Assembly: GCA_015680685.1 (NCBI GenBank)
Contig: MNCI01008436.1
Coordinates: 183,384-247,383 of the forward strand
Direction: 5' to 3'
From: Gnetum montanum
Taxonomy: Eukaryota; Streptophyta; Gnetopsida; Gnetales; Gnetaceae
Length of the DNA: 64,000 bases
Numbering within the stretch: position 1 is the first letter of the stretch; the number at the start of each line of letters is the position of its first letter. Made by a program: the position numbers and the translations under genes. This document shows, piece after piece, positions 11,180 through 21,442 of the stretch. The notes under the pieces are model-generated. The model ran no database searches and was not told the DNA's origin. It saw only the letters and a program-made list of their open reading frames with translations.

Positions 11180-11570
11180 CCTTGATACACATTAGCATAA
11201 ACTTGACACCCATCTATGGTTGTTTACAACGGTTCCTTGGGTACCCTACAGGATGAAAAGCCTTTGATCACTAGTTAACTTGCCTGTCTTACAGTAGTCT
11301 TGCATGTGCTCTACACCCTATCACGCACTAGCATAAATGTGACACCCTTTTGTGGTTGTTTATGCTTCGTGTGATATAGATCGGTCGCTTTGACGGTTCC
11401 TCAAGAGCCCGGCGAGATGTAAAGCCTTCTTTTTGTTGCTTTTTGATTTTCTATCTTACAGTAGTCTTGCATGGCTCTATCGCCTATCATGCATTAGCGT
11501 ACACATGATACAGATTCATCACTTCGATGGTTCCTCAGGGACCCTGCGAGATGTAAAGCTTTCCTTTTTT
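11180..11570. repeat. Leader repeats of element A, about three units
   Basis: Phrases 'ttacagtagtcttgcatg', 'cactagcataaa..tgacac' and 'ggttcct..ccctgcgagatgtaaagc' recur at about 11190-11260, 11290-11425 and 11455-11565, spaced by about 140-170 bp, in the untranslated leader before gag. Confidence 0.65.
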
Positions 11571-11627
11571 CCTTTCTGATTTCTTTGTTCTTTTTGCACT
11601 CTTTTTGCATAACTACGTAGCTTAACA

Positions 11628-14486
11628 ATGGCTTTTTCGAGCACTGTCGCTAACACCTTCAACGTTGAAGTTCCCATCATGGTTCAATGAACTACTGGTG
11701 CCAAACAACCACTAAACTCACTGCTGGAAACATGTCGATATCTTAGAATTCAAAACCAAGGACCTAAGGGATTGGCCCAGCAACATGAGCACTACAACTT
11801 CCTCTATGCAAAGGTGTAGGAAAATCTGCCCTTGGATACACACAAACTCGAAGACAAATGTAGCTTTGAGTTCATCTATTGCAATGGGAAGGAGTTTTTT
11901 TCTACTCTCGGTGCTTCCATACCTTTGACATAGACAAATCAATGGCTTCTAGACGAGCTAATCCAGTTGGCTAGGCTTAGGAAGCAATAGGACACAACGT
12001 CCAACCATGAGGATGTCTTCCAAGATAGACAAGAGGAGCTTGATTCTCAGTCCGATAGGGGAGGTCAGGCCAACCCTATCGTGGTCCCATCTACCCAGTC
12101 TTTCTAGGCCAATCCATCATTTGTCACTGCTCCCTTTGTGATCACACCTACACTTCCACAATCCACAATTACAACTACCATGGGTAGCCACGTTAACCCC
12201 ATGGTGTTTCAATGTCCTCTCTTGCCTGTTTCACCTATTTCATTTGCAGCCACTATCCCTTCATAAGCTATTCAATAGTCCATTCCCATAGCACATCATA
12301 CACCTCTCACGGCTGCCCTTCCACATGTTCATACTATGCCTACTTCACAATCATATGCAACTTCTGTTTCCATTCCTACATTCACATCTATTCCACACAT
12401 CTATTCCTACATGGTGGACCCCATGTACTTCTTTGCCTATTCTGCAACTGTTGCAGATGTCTCATTATGTTTGTCCTTAGACCTACCAAGCCTTGCAAAT
12501 GATACAACCCAGCACAGGGCTATGGTCTATGCTACCGGTGACACAAGCAGTCCATCCGGTAGCCCAACCTGTGATTGCTGCCCTAACAAAACCACCTACC
12601 AGGTGGTGGACAACGCAAGCAGCACCATTCACGGGGGTCATCCCAATGGTACCATCGATGGGTCACATCGCCACCCCTGCCATGCCATAGGTGGGAGATA
12701 CCTCCGTAGTCCCCCAACCACCCACAACATCACAGGGTCTAGACCAAGTGTTCTAGCTCATCCAAACCATTACTGAGAAAATAAAATGCCTTAAAGCTAC
12801 TGGGTCTGACATGGTACAAGTCATGGAATTTTACCAAGATGACCCCATCAACCCTACGATCCTTGCTTTGACGTTACCCCCAAGGATGTCCCTCTCCCAC
12901 TTCATGAAGTACGATGGGAAGGGAGATCCCAATGCACATCTTGTTACCTTTAGATCTGAATCCCTTCTATTCCAACAATGGCCACACACAATTATTCATG
13001 TCTTTGCCATGTCCCTAGCAGGGAAAGCCCTAGATTAATACCGCATGTTGCCACACTCATCTATTTCAAATTTAGAAGAGCTTATGACCCACTTCATGAG
13101 ATGCTTCAAGTTCAACTTGAAGCTAGGAACCACGCTGGATCAGTTGATGAGCATGAAGTAAGATCCTTTAGAGCTAGTCCAAAAGTTCATTCAGCGTTGG
13201 AGTGCAACCCTTAATGAAATCCATGAGCCCATCATGGAGGCCCATTTGCTGGCCATCTTTAAGGGCATAGTGAACGATTTCATCAAGTCTAAATTATACT
13301 ACCTCGTTCCTCACCCTCTTTGTCAAGCTATTGCTTAGACTAAGAGCATATAGGATGCAGCCGAGGTAAGCAAAGACCCGACCTACATTGCCTATAAAAA
13401 TACCTTCACAAAGAAGGAAAAGGATAAGGCCCCAACAACCACAGTGGCTGCTATGGCAACCGAGGCCAAGCCCAAACCTAGTAACACTAGTAGCAAGAAG
13501 GCTAAGAAGTTAGCTGCACCTGCAGCCAGCCCTATGCCCAAGCAGGGCCACGTACCACAACCTACCATACTCGCACCTGAGAAATCTGCACAACCTAAAC
13601 CCAACTTTGAGAGCAAAGATCACTCAAAGTACACTCCATTGCCTCTCAAGCCTTCAAAACTTCTGAAACAGCTATTGGTAGTGGGGTACACATGACACAA
13701 GTAGATGTCAGAAGAAGCAATTAGGAAAGATCAACACTACTGCGAGCTCCTTAGGAACCCCTCTTTGGCCCTGCCCATTGAGCCTCTGATCCCTAAGGGT
13801 TTCAGGCTAGACAGGTTTTGTGACTACCACCAATAGTCTAGTCACAACATAGATTACTGTTTGGCATTGTAGGATGACATCCAGAGGTTAATCGATCAGG
13901 GAAAACTGGTGTTGGAAAAAAGCAATCTAGTACATCCTAAGAACCAATCTATACATGTCTACACAGATCCCTTCAATGCCAACAATGTCAGGTACATCAT
14001 CAATGCCATCGGTATTGACAGTGATCCTAGGCCATCTTAGCATCCATTCGTGGTCTATGCACCTCAGCATAGTGCACCAGCACCACCAATGGCTAGGAGA
14101 AGATCGCAACAGCTGTTTGTCCTGAGAGTTCCTCCATGGGCATCCATCTTCACGCCACCTGATAGAAAAACCATGCTACCCTTCCTGTTAACACCTCTAG
14201 CTCCATTTTTCATTACGGGGCCAATGCCTTCAATAGCCCCCATCCCATCCAAAATAGCTAATTAGCCTTCTCGTCCTAAAAGGCGAGAATTTTACTTTGT
14301 GGATGAGACATTGAAGGGAAGTACTACCCAACGTATTCCCAAGCATACATCTTCGCCCACTACATCTGTGCCTTCGTCACCAAAGACAAATGTTGACATG
14401 ACCACACAGTCCACACTACTCTGCCGTAAAGGGTCTAAACCCAGATCCGAAGTTGCCCCTCCTCAGGAAATTCGTCTTTTGGGATG
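11628..14486 (+). pseudogene. gag: Element A gag
   Basis: The frame opens at the ATG at 11628 (MAFSSTVANTF), and its N-terminal block 'ENLPLDTHKLEDKCSFEFIY' has a clear counterpart in B's gag. After a frameshift near 12480 one frame runs with several stops to 14486. It holds the capsid-like segment 'LTLPPRMSLSHFMKYDGKGD' (about 12870), 'QKFIQRWSATLNEIHE' (13180) and 'FKGIVNDFIKSKLYYL' (13255). A CCHC-like motif Cys-x2-His-(x)-His-x4-Cys lies in 'FCDYHQxSSHNIDYC' at about 13814-13861. A Lys/Ala/Pro-rich linker (13390-13620) separates the capsid part from the zinc-binding part. The protein would package element RNA; this copy is dead. Confidence 0.85.
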
Positions 14487-15330
14487 AATAGAGGAGGAGG
14501 AAAGCATTAAACAGGGGGCAGCCAAAACCTCTTGGATGCCCTCACTGAGGTCAAACAAGCTCTAAAATAATAAAACATTACATTGAGCTTGTACGACCTA
14601 ATCATGACATCCATCCCACACCATGAGGATCTGATCTACATGTTGACAACGACTCTAGTCAACGAAGACATGCCAATAGAATAGGAAGCGATGTACTTAG
14701 TCATGCTCCCATTTGCACCTGTAGGGATAGAACTGACTCAATGAACTTTCTACAATGATGCTATTAGGGAAGATCCCAAAAGCGGTCAAGTGACTACAGC
14801 ACCCCTATTCATATCAATTCAGGTTGACCAACACCAAATCCAAAGGATACATGTTGATGATGAGGCTACCACGAACGTCATTCCCTTCCCTATCATGGAC
14901 ATGTTGGGCTTGGTTGACCAGATCAAACCCATAATGACATCATGCCTAAGGTCATTTAACATGGCATGGGTCATGGTGAAGGATACAGTCCACATAGACT
15001 TCATAGCAAGGGACCAATTCTCCACAAATGCAACATTCATCGTGGTCGAGGAAATGCTCAGGTTTAACCTAATCCTAGGGAGGTTATGGTTAGCACAACT
15101 TAGGGCTATCTCCTCATCCATACACTAGGAGATCCACTTGCCTTATGTAGGTAGGGAGGTGGTGATCCATAGTGATGAGGTAGAAATGCAAGAAATCCAC
15201 AAAGTAGGCGTGGAACAGGGCTCAAAAGTCATAACTTCTAAGAATGAAGCACCTGTCGCATCTTACACTGATCATCTGGCAAAGGGATCAGCTCAGCAAG
15301 CTGATCCCCAAAACAAAAATGCATGGGTTT
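14487..15330 (+). pseudogene. Element A protease region
   Basis: After another frameshift, a frame starting around 14520 ('DALTEVKQALK', 'SLYDLIMTSI') leads into an aspartic-protease-like domain at 14790-15128. The active-site segment is 'IHVDDEATTNVIPFPIMDM', where the family expects D-S/T-G, so the catalytic triad is lost. The flap-distal signature 'FNLILGRLWLAQ' (family ILGRPWL) is at about 15062. B has the parallel segment at 38659-39000. The frame ends at 15330, shortly before the spacer array. Confidence 0.8.
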
Positions 15331-15410
15331 AGTTGCCCTTCCAAGTGAAGGGCAATGATGTAGATGAAGGCTCTAGCAAAATGCCCCATCCTTACATTTC
15401 GCTCAACCTG

Positions 15411-15733
15411 CATTGGATCAAGAAGTAGCTACACCTAGTGTAGCAACTCCACTGCTTCCTACCCATGCACCATCTTTGTGCATTTACCTAATAGCTCAAA
15501 ATTTCCTAAAACTAGAAATGGCCCGAAACGGCCTAAACTAGCAATGTGCAATGGATCGAAATGGCCGAAAACTAGCAGTGCATTCGCACAATGGCCTGAA
15601 ATGGCCTAAAACTAGTAATGTGCATTTACTTACCGGTCTTATGTTTCTCTTGACTTGCATTGGATCAAGAAGAAGCTACACCTAGCATAGCAACCCCACT
15701 ACTTCCTACCCATGCACTGTCCTTGTGCATTTA
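15411..15733. repeat. 247-bp spaced direct repeat in element A
   Basis: A block starting 'cattggatcaagaag' and running through 'cctacccatgca' and 'tgtgcattta' occurs at 15411-15487 and again at 15658-15735, with spacer words between. Confidence 0.75.
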
Positions 15734-15800
15734 TGCAACGACCCAAAATGGCCCAAAACTAGCAAAGGCCCAAAATGGCCTAAAACTAGTGTAAGAGAGC
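15480..15800 (+). repeat. Spacer-word array 1 of element A (after protease)
   Basis: At least five copies of a word like 'ggcctaaaactagcaatg' occur about 30-60 bp apart. It is the first of three such arrays in A, lying between protease and the 3' end of the antisense gene. Confidence 0.8.
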
Positions 15801-15957
15801 AAAAGTCTAGCATGATTTTTAGCACATACATAGCATACAAGTTAGCGTGAGAATCAATTCATCCCTTTATTCAAAATTCTGGCCTCCTGGCTAGTGTTTG
15901 CAAAAATCTTACAATAGTTCAAAATTTCAAAAAAATCTCAAAAAAGATCCCATGCTA

Positions 15958-16092
15958 TCATGGGTTATTCTTGTTCGCATCATTCTCGCCATCCGCTCTT
16001 GCATCATCTCCCTTTGTATTACTTTCCCCTACGTTGTCCTCTACCAATTCTTCATTCCCTCCCCCTACAGGTGTTGTGCCCTCGTCTGGGAC
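15958..16092 (-). pseudogene. Antisense gene A, last exon (acidic tail)
   Basis: After acceptor 'atgatgtag' on the minus strand, 44 codons run without a stop, then TGA. The peptide is acidic and Asn/Gly-rich ('VPDEGTTPVGGGNEELVED', then 'DDARADGENDANKNNP'). An uninterrupted 135-bp exon starting in phase 0 right at the acceptor supports the model. Confidence 0.6.
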
Positions 16093-16182
16093 CTACATCA
16101 TAGGAATGTAGTAGTCAGCCAAAGAAACGAACACAAGTTAAAACAGAGCATAAGCATAAGAATACAATAGAAAGCAACTAAC

Positions 16183-16342
16183 TTGAGAAGGGCCCATGTC
16201 CATCTTGAAGGGTATCTAGTCTAAACTATGCCTGAGGCTACGCCAAACCTCCTCTATCATTATATCCACCCAACGCCTTTTGACCAGTTTAGTGCCTGCT
16301 ACAGTAGCTATCTCCCTTTCGATGATTGTCCACCTTGGTAGC
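16183..16342 (-). pseudogene. Antisense gene A, penultimate exon
   Basis: It lies between acceptor 'ttccaag' and donor 'caa|gttag'. The peptide includes 'IEREIATVAGTKLVKRRW' and 'IMIEEVWRSLRHSLD', helical and charged. One stop (TAG) interrupts it. Confidence 0.5.
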
Positions 16343-16345
16343 CTT

Positions 16346-16409
16346 GGAAAAAAGAAGATGGTCATGGTCTCACCTATGGAAAAAAGAAGATGGTCATGGT
16401 CTCACCTAT
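16346..16409. repeat. Exact 32-bp tandem duplication
   Basis: A 32-bp unit beginning 'ggaaaaaagaagatgg' is present twice without mismatch. On the minus strand each copy contains 'ataggtgagacc', so the duplication doubled the likely donor site at the end of the coiled-coil exon. Perfect identity suggests it is recent compared with the element. Confidence 0.95.
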
Positions 16410-17025
16410 GGAAAGGTAACCTTTACCAGTTCTTTGAACTTGGAATAGGCCTCAGAAGTGTCGATGGCATCTACAAATGCTTTATACGTAAACGTCTCCA
16501 CAACAGCGTCTTCATATAGTTTATGATGGGTGGAATTTTCCTGTTTATACATGTGTTTATGATTTTTCTAGGACTACCCCCATTCGTAAACCTTGGTGCT
16601 GAAGTCTTTTAAATCCTGACACTTTCGGGCTAACAGGTCCATCTGCATCTACTGGTCTATTATTTTGCGGGTGGCCTTGACATTCTGACGTGTAATTATA
16701 AAAAACCTAGCATAGTCTATCACAACCATGTGCTAGCCCTCATTTTTAGTGTCATGGGGTATGAGGAACTCATTCCTCGACTTGAGATCCTCCACCTCGG
16801 TGCTCAAGTTGACCTTCTCTTCCTCTACTTTCTAGACCCATTTCTACAGGTCCTTGTTGACACGCTTATACTCCCATAGGGAGCATGCCATGAGCAACAC
16901 ATATTTACATTCTTCATCGTATGCATGATGAGACACCTCGGTCACTTCAGGAGGGAATGTGGACATAGCACCAACTTTCAAAGGTCATGTCGGGTTCCAT
17001 TTGAGTTGAGAGGTTGCCATGACAT
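16370..17025 (-). pseudogene. Antisense gene A, coiled-coil exon
   Basis: Minus-strand reading gives 'STFPPEVTEVSHHAYDEECK', then heptad-like 'VEEEKVNLSTEVEDLKSRNE' and 'KATRKIIDQ', ending 'EAYSKFKELVKVTFP' before donor 'ag|gtgaga'. Four stops are present, mostly TAG for CAG or TGG. The acceptor at the left of the exon was not resolved. Confidence 0.5.
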
Positions 17026-17117
17026 GAAGAGCATACCAGTCGCATTAGTATAGCAAAAGTAGCAAACTCACAAAACTCTAGCATAACAATGTGAAAGCAA
17101 ATAACACTACTACTTAC

Positions 17118-17653
17118 TTGCTTCAGGGTCCACCTGTTGAAGATGGCTGATCATGTCATCAATGATTCGTTGCATGAACGTGAACTTATTGGGGACCTCA
17201 ACCTATGATTCCGCGTGAATCGGAAGAGGTCCTGTAGCATCAATGGTGGCATCTGTCGCATAACCAAACATGTTAGCAACAGCCGAGATGGGCTATGACA
17301 AGGTAGACATATTGCTAAACTCACTAGTGTCCAATTGTGGTCTCCCTTCTTGCTGATGCAAAATGATGGTGGTAGCCTAGCCAAAGGTTTCTGCTGAGTC
17401 CCTACAAACCTCCTCTTCATGCGTTGGTGCTTTTCCTTTTAGGAGACCAGTTTTTTTTAATTCAAGGGAGACTCCTCTTCATTAGTAGGGAGATCCTTTC
17501 TAATAATAAGAGCCCCTACCTTAGCAGCAGAAACTCCCCTCCTTGTGACTAGGGCCCTTCTCTCTGAGACTGGGGCCCCCGTGTCATTATTTGTCTTCCC
17601 TGTCTTAAGGGTCGACACCTCTTCGTCACCACCTTCTTCTTCCTCTTCTTCTT
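17118..17653 (-). pseudogene. Antisense gene A, charged linker exon
   Basis: Minus-strand peptide starts with a Glu run ('EEEEEEGGDEEVSTLKTGK'), continues 'VSERRALVTRRGVSAAKVG' and, after a frameshift near 17460, ends 'FMQRIIDDMISHLQQVDPEA' before donor 'gtaagt' at 17117. The last block corresponds to 'YICDVVEDMIIWLQKIAID' in element C (44853-44990), where a GTAAGA donor follows at the same place. Confidence 0.6.
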
Positions 17654-17777
17654 TTAGTAGTCAAGAAATGCGTTTGCATTATCTCAAAGCAAGTTAGCCT
17701 AAGGCATGTGCTATGCTATGCCACTGCGCCTAGCGTAGTAGATAATAACAAAGTAGGCATTAAACGAAAGAACTTAC

Positions 17778-18830
17778 CAATAGGGGGTTGCATCCTCTGC
17801 AGCTTAAGCTACAGTCTTCACTGATCCTCTTCTTCTGTGTGAAGGGTTTCCTTAGTTGGAGGAGGCCTCTTCCACCACAACTTACTTGCCACAGTCTTAG
17901 CTATGAGACGTTCACCCCGCGACATGCTACCATCCACAGTGGGGGGCATCTCTCCTACACTATCTTGGCTGTGAATGTTGCAGGCCACCCGATCCTTAGT
18001 TGTTATAGAAAATGACTCCCAAATTATCTTTGGGGGATCTTGGGCTTGGGTGGTCCGAAGGATTTGGTGGATCCATGATCTAGAAATATGGTTGCAATTT
18101 TGCATGACCCAGACTCCATTCTCTTGAACCACCAGGAACTCCATGAAGCTCTTCAGGCAGGCTATGTAAAAGGCATTATGTATATTGGAATGGGACTTCA
18201 TCTTATTATGGAGCCCTAAGACTTCAGTCTGCAAGCCATTACATAAAAACCTGGCCCAATTGTAGTGAGGACCCTCCTTGATAACTTTGCACATCACCCA
18301 AGCCTGCTTGATCCCCATGACCTTCCCTTGGGAAAGCAGTTGGGGGAATGCGCAAGCAGGGAAAATAGGGTAAACCCCCTTGGCGAGTCCTTCTTTAAGC
18401 TTCTCCATAGGGAGCCCCTTTTGCTCCTTGGGAAGCCCCAACCACTCCTAGATGTCCTTCTTCTAAAGGATCAACTTCATCTTGGACTTTGACCCTATGA
18501 GGATGCCATTGGCAAGGACACCAAAGAGGTCCATGAATAGCTAGTCATTGATTTCAATGACCACCCATACACCATGTACATGTATGAGGAAGGGACTCAC
18601 CTTGTCAAAAAAGGATTCATCCAGGAAGAGCATCTCAGCAGTACGAACATTTGGATTCGGGGCCAGGAACAGATCCATGAGCCCCACCTTTTCAATGTTC
18701 TAGACTAGGGAGTCTGAGGCTACGCCATTAATCTAGCATTGGCTAGTCTCTACTTCTCCATAATTAAAGTAGATATTCACCCCTTCTGTCTCAGTGGTTA
18801 CCACTATCACCTCCTGGGGCTTTTTCACCC
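17778..18830 (-). pseudogene. Antisense gene A, long central exon
   Basis: After acceptor 'gttgcag' the frame reads 'GVKKPQEVIVVTTETEGVN', 'EKVGLMDLFLAPNPNVRTAE', 'FLDESFFDKVSPF', and is then open for 207 codons at 18441-17818 ('MGLPKEQKGLPMEKLKEGLA', 'YPIFPACAFPQLL', 'SFMEFLVVQENGVWVMQ', 'SFSITTKDRVACN'). Element C has matching blocks 'MSLFDLLMAPIPITFTMEML', 'RFVEFLVVRKGGxWIIQYP' and 'KLFPITTKDISDRC' at 43490-44180. Exon 3 ends at donor gtaagt near 17777. Stops TGA and TAG lie in the last 30 bases. The fold is unknown. Confidence 0.65.
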
Positions 18831-18927
18831 CTGCAACAATTTTCGCAAAAAATGTTTAGCATAAAAGCGAAGAAAATTCAAAGACCAAAAAGACACTTAA
18901 GCATGCAGCACTTCCTGTTTGGCCTAC

Positions 18928-19740
18928 CAGGTCTATATGGTAACGGTAATGGTAGAAGACTAACTAAAACTTGATCAATAGTGATTAGTTTGAAGGGTTC
19001 TGTCCACCCCCCATCCATCCAACCAAACTCCCCCCACTGATCGTAGGGAATGGGGAATAGGTGTTGTTAGGAGGGGTATTCACCCCCACATTGACCAATC
19101 ACACCTGCACATAGGTTCTCAGTAGAAGAGAACTCCTGCAGGGCTATCCATGCCATAGTTAATAGGCCTGGTTGATCATGAACCCTATCCTTATTGATGT
19201 AGAACCTGGTAGCAAAAAAAATACTATTATCATTTGGCCAATATAGCAAGCGTCGCATAACACAGCGGAACAAGGTTACAAGAAACTCATCCACCATCAC
19301 AGTAGACAATCCCTATTGGGTTTTGGAAGCACGCTACCATATGACGTGAAATGAATAGTGTGTTGTAAGAGTGATAGTAGCTATTCTTAGGCATATCCTA
19401 GATCCAAGATAAATGCCTCAACCCTGTTGGGTGTTGACTGGATCCTTCTCCCTTCCTACTAAAGATTTCTCCATCCGTCAGAAACCTCAGGATGCCTCAA
19501 CTTGTCCCAGGCAATATGGCTACAGTTATGACGACTACCTCTTCCTCCTTCAAGTATGACCAAATAATCACACTGAAGTGTTGGAGGAGGTATTTCAGGA
19601 ACTCCTGTGCTCCTTCCCTAAACCATAGCCCCCACTCCCCCACACGTATATGGGGAGGAGGAGCATTGGCCACGGGCTTGCTTATGTGACACAAGATCCC
19701 TACAATTTCTAAGATAATCAGAATGGGCCTCAGCCCCACC
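18928..19740 (-). pseudogene. Antisense gene A, second exon
   Basis: After acceptor 'gtgtag', minus-strand reading gives 'PILIILEIVGILCHISKPVA', 'LWFREGAQEFLKYLLQHFSV', 'DMPKNSYYHSYNTLFISRHM', then 'FQNPIG' and, after a frameshift, 'MSTVMVDEFLVTLFRC', 'WIALQEFSSTENLCAGVIG' and 'WTEPFKLITIDQVLVS'. The homologous C exons (31738-32166 and 32275-32450) are split by a 108-bp intron after 'FQNPP'; A has no intron there. A donor 'cctg|gtaggc' ends the exon at 18928. Confidence 0.6.
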
Positions 19741-20276
19741 CTACACAACACAATCAGTAAGCATTAGCATCATGTCTAAGTGCAATATGCATGCAACATA
19801 GCAATATCTAGCAGTTCATGCATATAGCGTAGCATAACACTCTTCCTGCACATAGCGTAGCAAGAACACGAAAGTACTAGTGTAGCGAAAATAGCCTAGC
19901 ATAGTAACAGAGCGATTAACCCTAACAGAGTGATTAACAATGTGCCTTAACAAAACACGTGTCACACTGTCACATCACACATGGCCCAGCCACCCTGAGG
20001 GTTCTACGCTATGCCATCCAAAGGCTAAGTAACTTAAACTGTCCAGGCCCCCGCAGTTATGATGACTGCAATAGTGGTAGTTTAAGTGACCTTACATGGA
20101 ATGATGGCATAGCATTTATGCATTCACCATGGCTGAAATGAAAATAGCAGTGATGCAAAGGCCAAAACAACACAATGACAAAAAACCCAGATGACTAAGA
20201 CGAGAATGCACAACGAAAGCAGAAAACAAAAATGATAACAAAATCGTGAAAAAACAGAGGAAGCATAGTGTCCTAC

Positions 20277-20395
20277 TGGGTCAATGGTGTGTCCTCTTAT
20301 GCTGAGACGCACACTTGTGTCACATGCCCTAGGGTTTTCTTTACTTCCTTGACCTTTGTGAGTGCTAGATGAGTACATTCCTTCTTAGGAGCCAT
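20277..20395 (-). pseudogene. Antisense gene A, first exon
   Basis: ATG at 20395 opens 'MAPKKECTHLALTKVKEVKK'. C's first exon opens 'MAPTKNSTLEEVDSN' at 30282. One in-frame TAA occurs at 20297. A likely donor 'ccca|gtagga' is at 20276. A weak TATA-like 'ccataaataggg' (minus strand) lies about 150 bases upstream, at 20546-20557. Confidence 0.5.
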
Positions 20396-20724
20396 CGTCC
20401 TACTTGCAGATTTCCCCTCTTCGCTATGCAAAAAAATTGTCTTGCACATCATTCGCATAATCGCTCCATGCTCTAAAATTACCTTATGCTCCAATATGGG
20501 CTCTATGCTCTTACAGTGAGAATGGCAAGCTTACCAGGGATTAATCCCTATTTATGGCCATAATGGTGAGAAAGGAAAACTTTCCACTCTCTCTCTCCAT
20601 TTAATGCAAAGTGCATCATACTGCGTAGCATGCTCACCATGACATCGTAGCACTGTTGGCATTTAAACCTTGACATGCTTCAAGACAACTATTTACTTTC
20701 ATAAAAAAAATATATTTGTTTTTG

Positions 20725-21035
20725 TGATGGGTCCAGAAAGATCTTAAACTACCAACTCCAGCAATTGCAGTGTTATGGGTCCAAAAATACCTTAAACTAG
20801 TAATCCTAGTGTAGTTCCACCTTTAATGGTCCGGAAGAGACCTTAAACTAGCAATTTCAACCTGTTATATGTTCATAGTCTACAATGATGTTAAACTACT
20901 GGTTTCACACTTTGGCATTGGTATTTTTGCAATTTATAGTATTTTTGCATTTTCATGTCGGTAGTTTGCATTTTTTTAAGAAGCTTCACATTATCATGCC
21001 TTGGCTGTCTACCACGACCTTAAACTAGCAAGCTT
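20725..21035 (+). repeat. Spacer-word array 2 of element A (before RT)
   Basis: Copies read 'agaaagatcttaaactacca', 'taccttaaactagtaatcc', 'agagaccttaaactagca', 'tgatgttaaactactgg' and 'cgaccttaaactagcaagc'. It lies between the start of the antisense gene and the RT segment. Confidence 0.8.
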
Positions 21036-21141
21036 TTAATCTTTATATCATCGTACTTCGTAAGTTGCATCTCATTGCTATCTTGCAAATTTTCATTATA
21101 CACAATCACTGCCAATGGGTGCCTCTCAACCAGGCTTTCAT

Positions 21142-21154
21142 CTCATTTTGGCAG
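21142..21154 (+). other. Possible sense-strand 3' splice site before RT
   Basis: 'ctcattttggcag' ends at 21154 and the next bases start the pre-RT segment ('gttgagcaagagatgg'). Element C has a gcag in the parallel place (7658, minus). If used, the intron removed from pol RNA would contain the whole antisense gene. Confidence 0.35.
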
Positions 21155-21442
21155 GTTGAGCAAGAGATGGAAATCTATCACGATCTCTCCACACCCTTAA
21201 CATTAGGAAGTCCACATGGTAAGCTTGTGAGACAATTGAACCTCAACCTAATTGACTGGGGATCAACCACAGCTAGCACTATAGTAGCCTTAGAAGCATC
21301 CCCAGACTAGCCTAAGCATCTAGACCAAACCCTAAACTTTAAGGCCAAGGATGCAACCGAGGACCCTCTCATTGAGACACCTATGACCACGTCCAATGGA
21401 GAGTTAAGAACGTTAAAGCTTAGCTCCCTCCTAGATACATAG

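Larger units (their letters stand above)
15958..20395 (-). pseudogene. Antisense multi-exon gene of element A (unrecognised protein, about 1,150 codons)
   Basis: A gene model reads opposite to gag-pol, between protease and RT. I place it from ATG 20395 ('MAPKKECTHLAL') to TGA 15958-15960, in about seven exons: 20395-20277, 19740-18928, 18830-17778, 17653-17118, about 17025-16370, 16342-16183 and 16092-15958. Introns show GT...AG ends on the minus strand. The middle exon is open for 207 codons. Parts of it match, residue by residue, a plus-strand gene in element C (30282-44990) that is likewise antisense to its own pol, with introns at comparable places. The C-terminal part has a Lys/Glu-rich coiled coil and a short acidic tail. 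No domain is recognised. A few in-frame stops (near 20297 and 17800, among others) mean this copy is probably inactive. The exact exon edges are inferred, not shown by transcripts. Confidence 0.7.

Noticed and set aside
13392-15121. Minus-strand frames opposite gag and protease of A (13392-13616, 13927-14252, 14819-15121)
   Set aside because: Shadows of the plus-strand gag-PR frame; no similarity to the antisense gene blocks and no counterpart in C.
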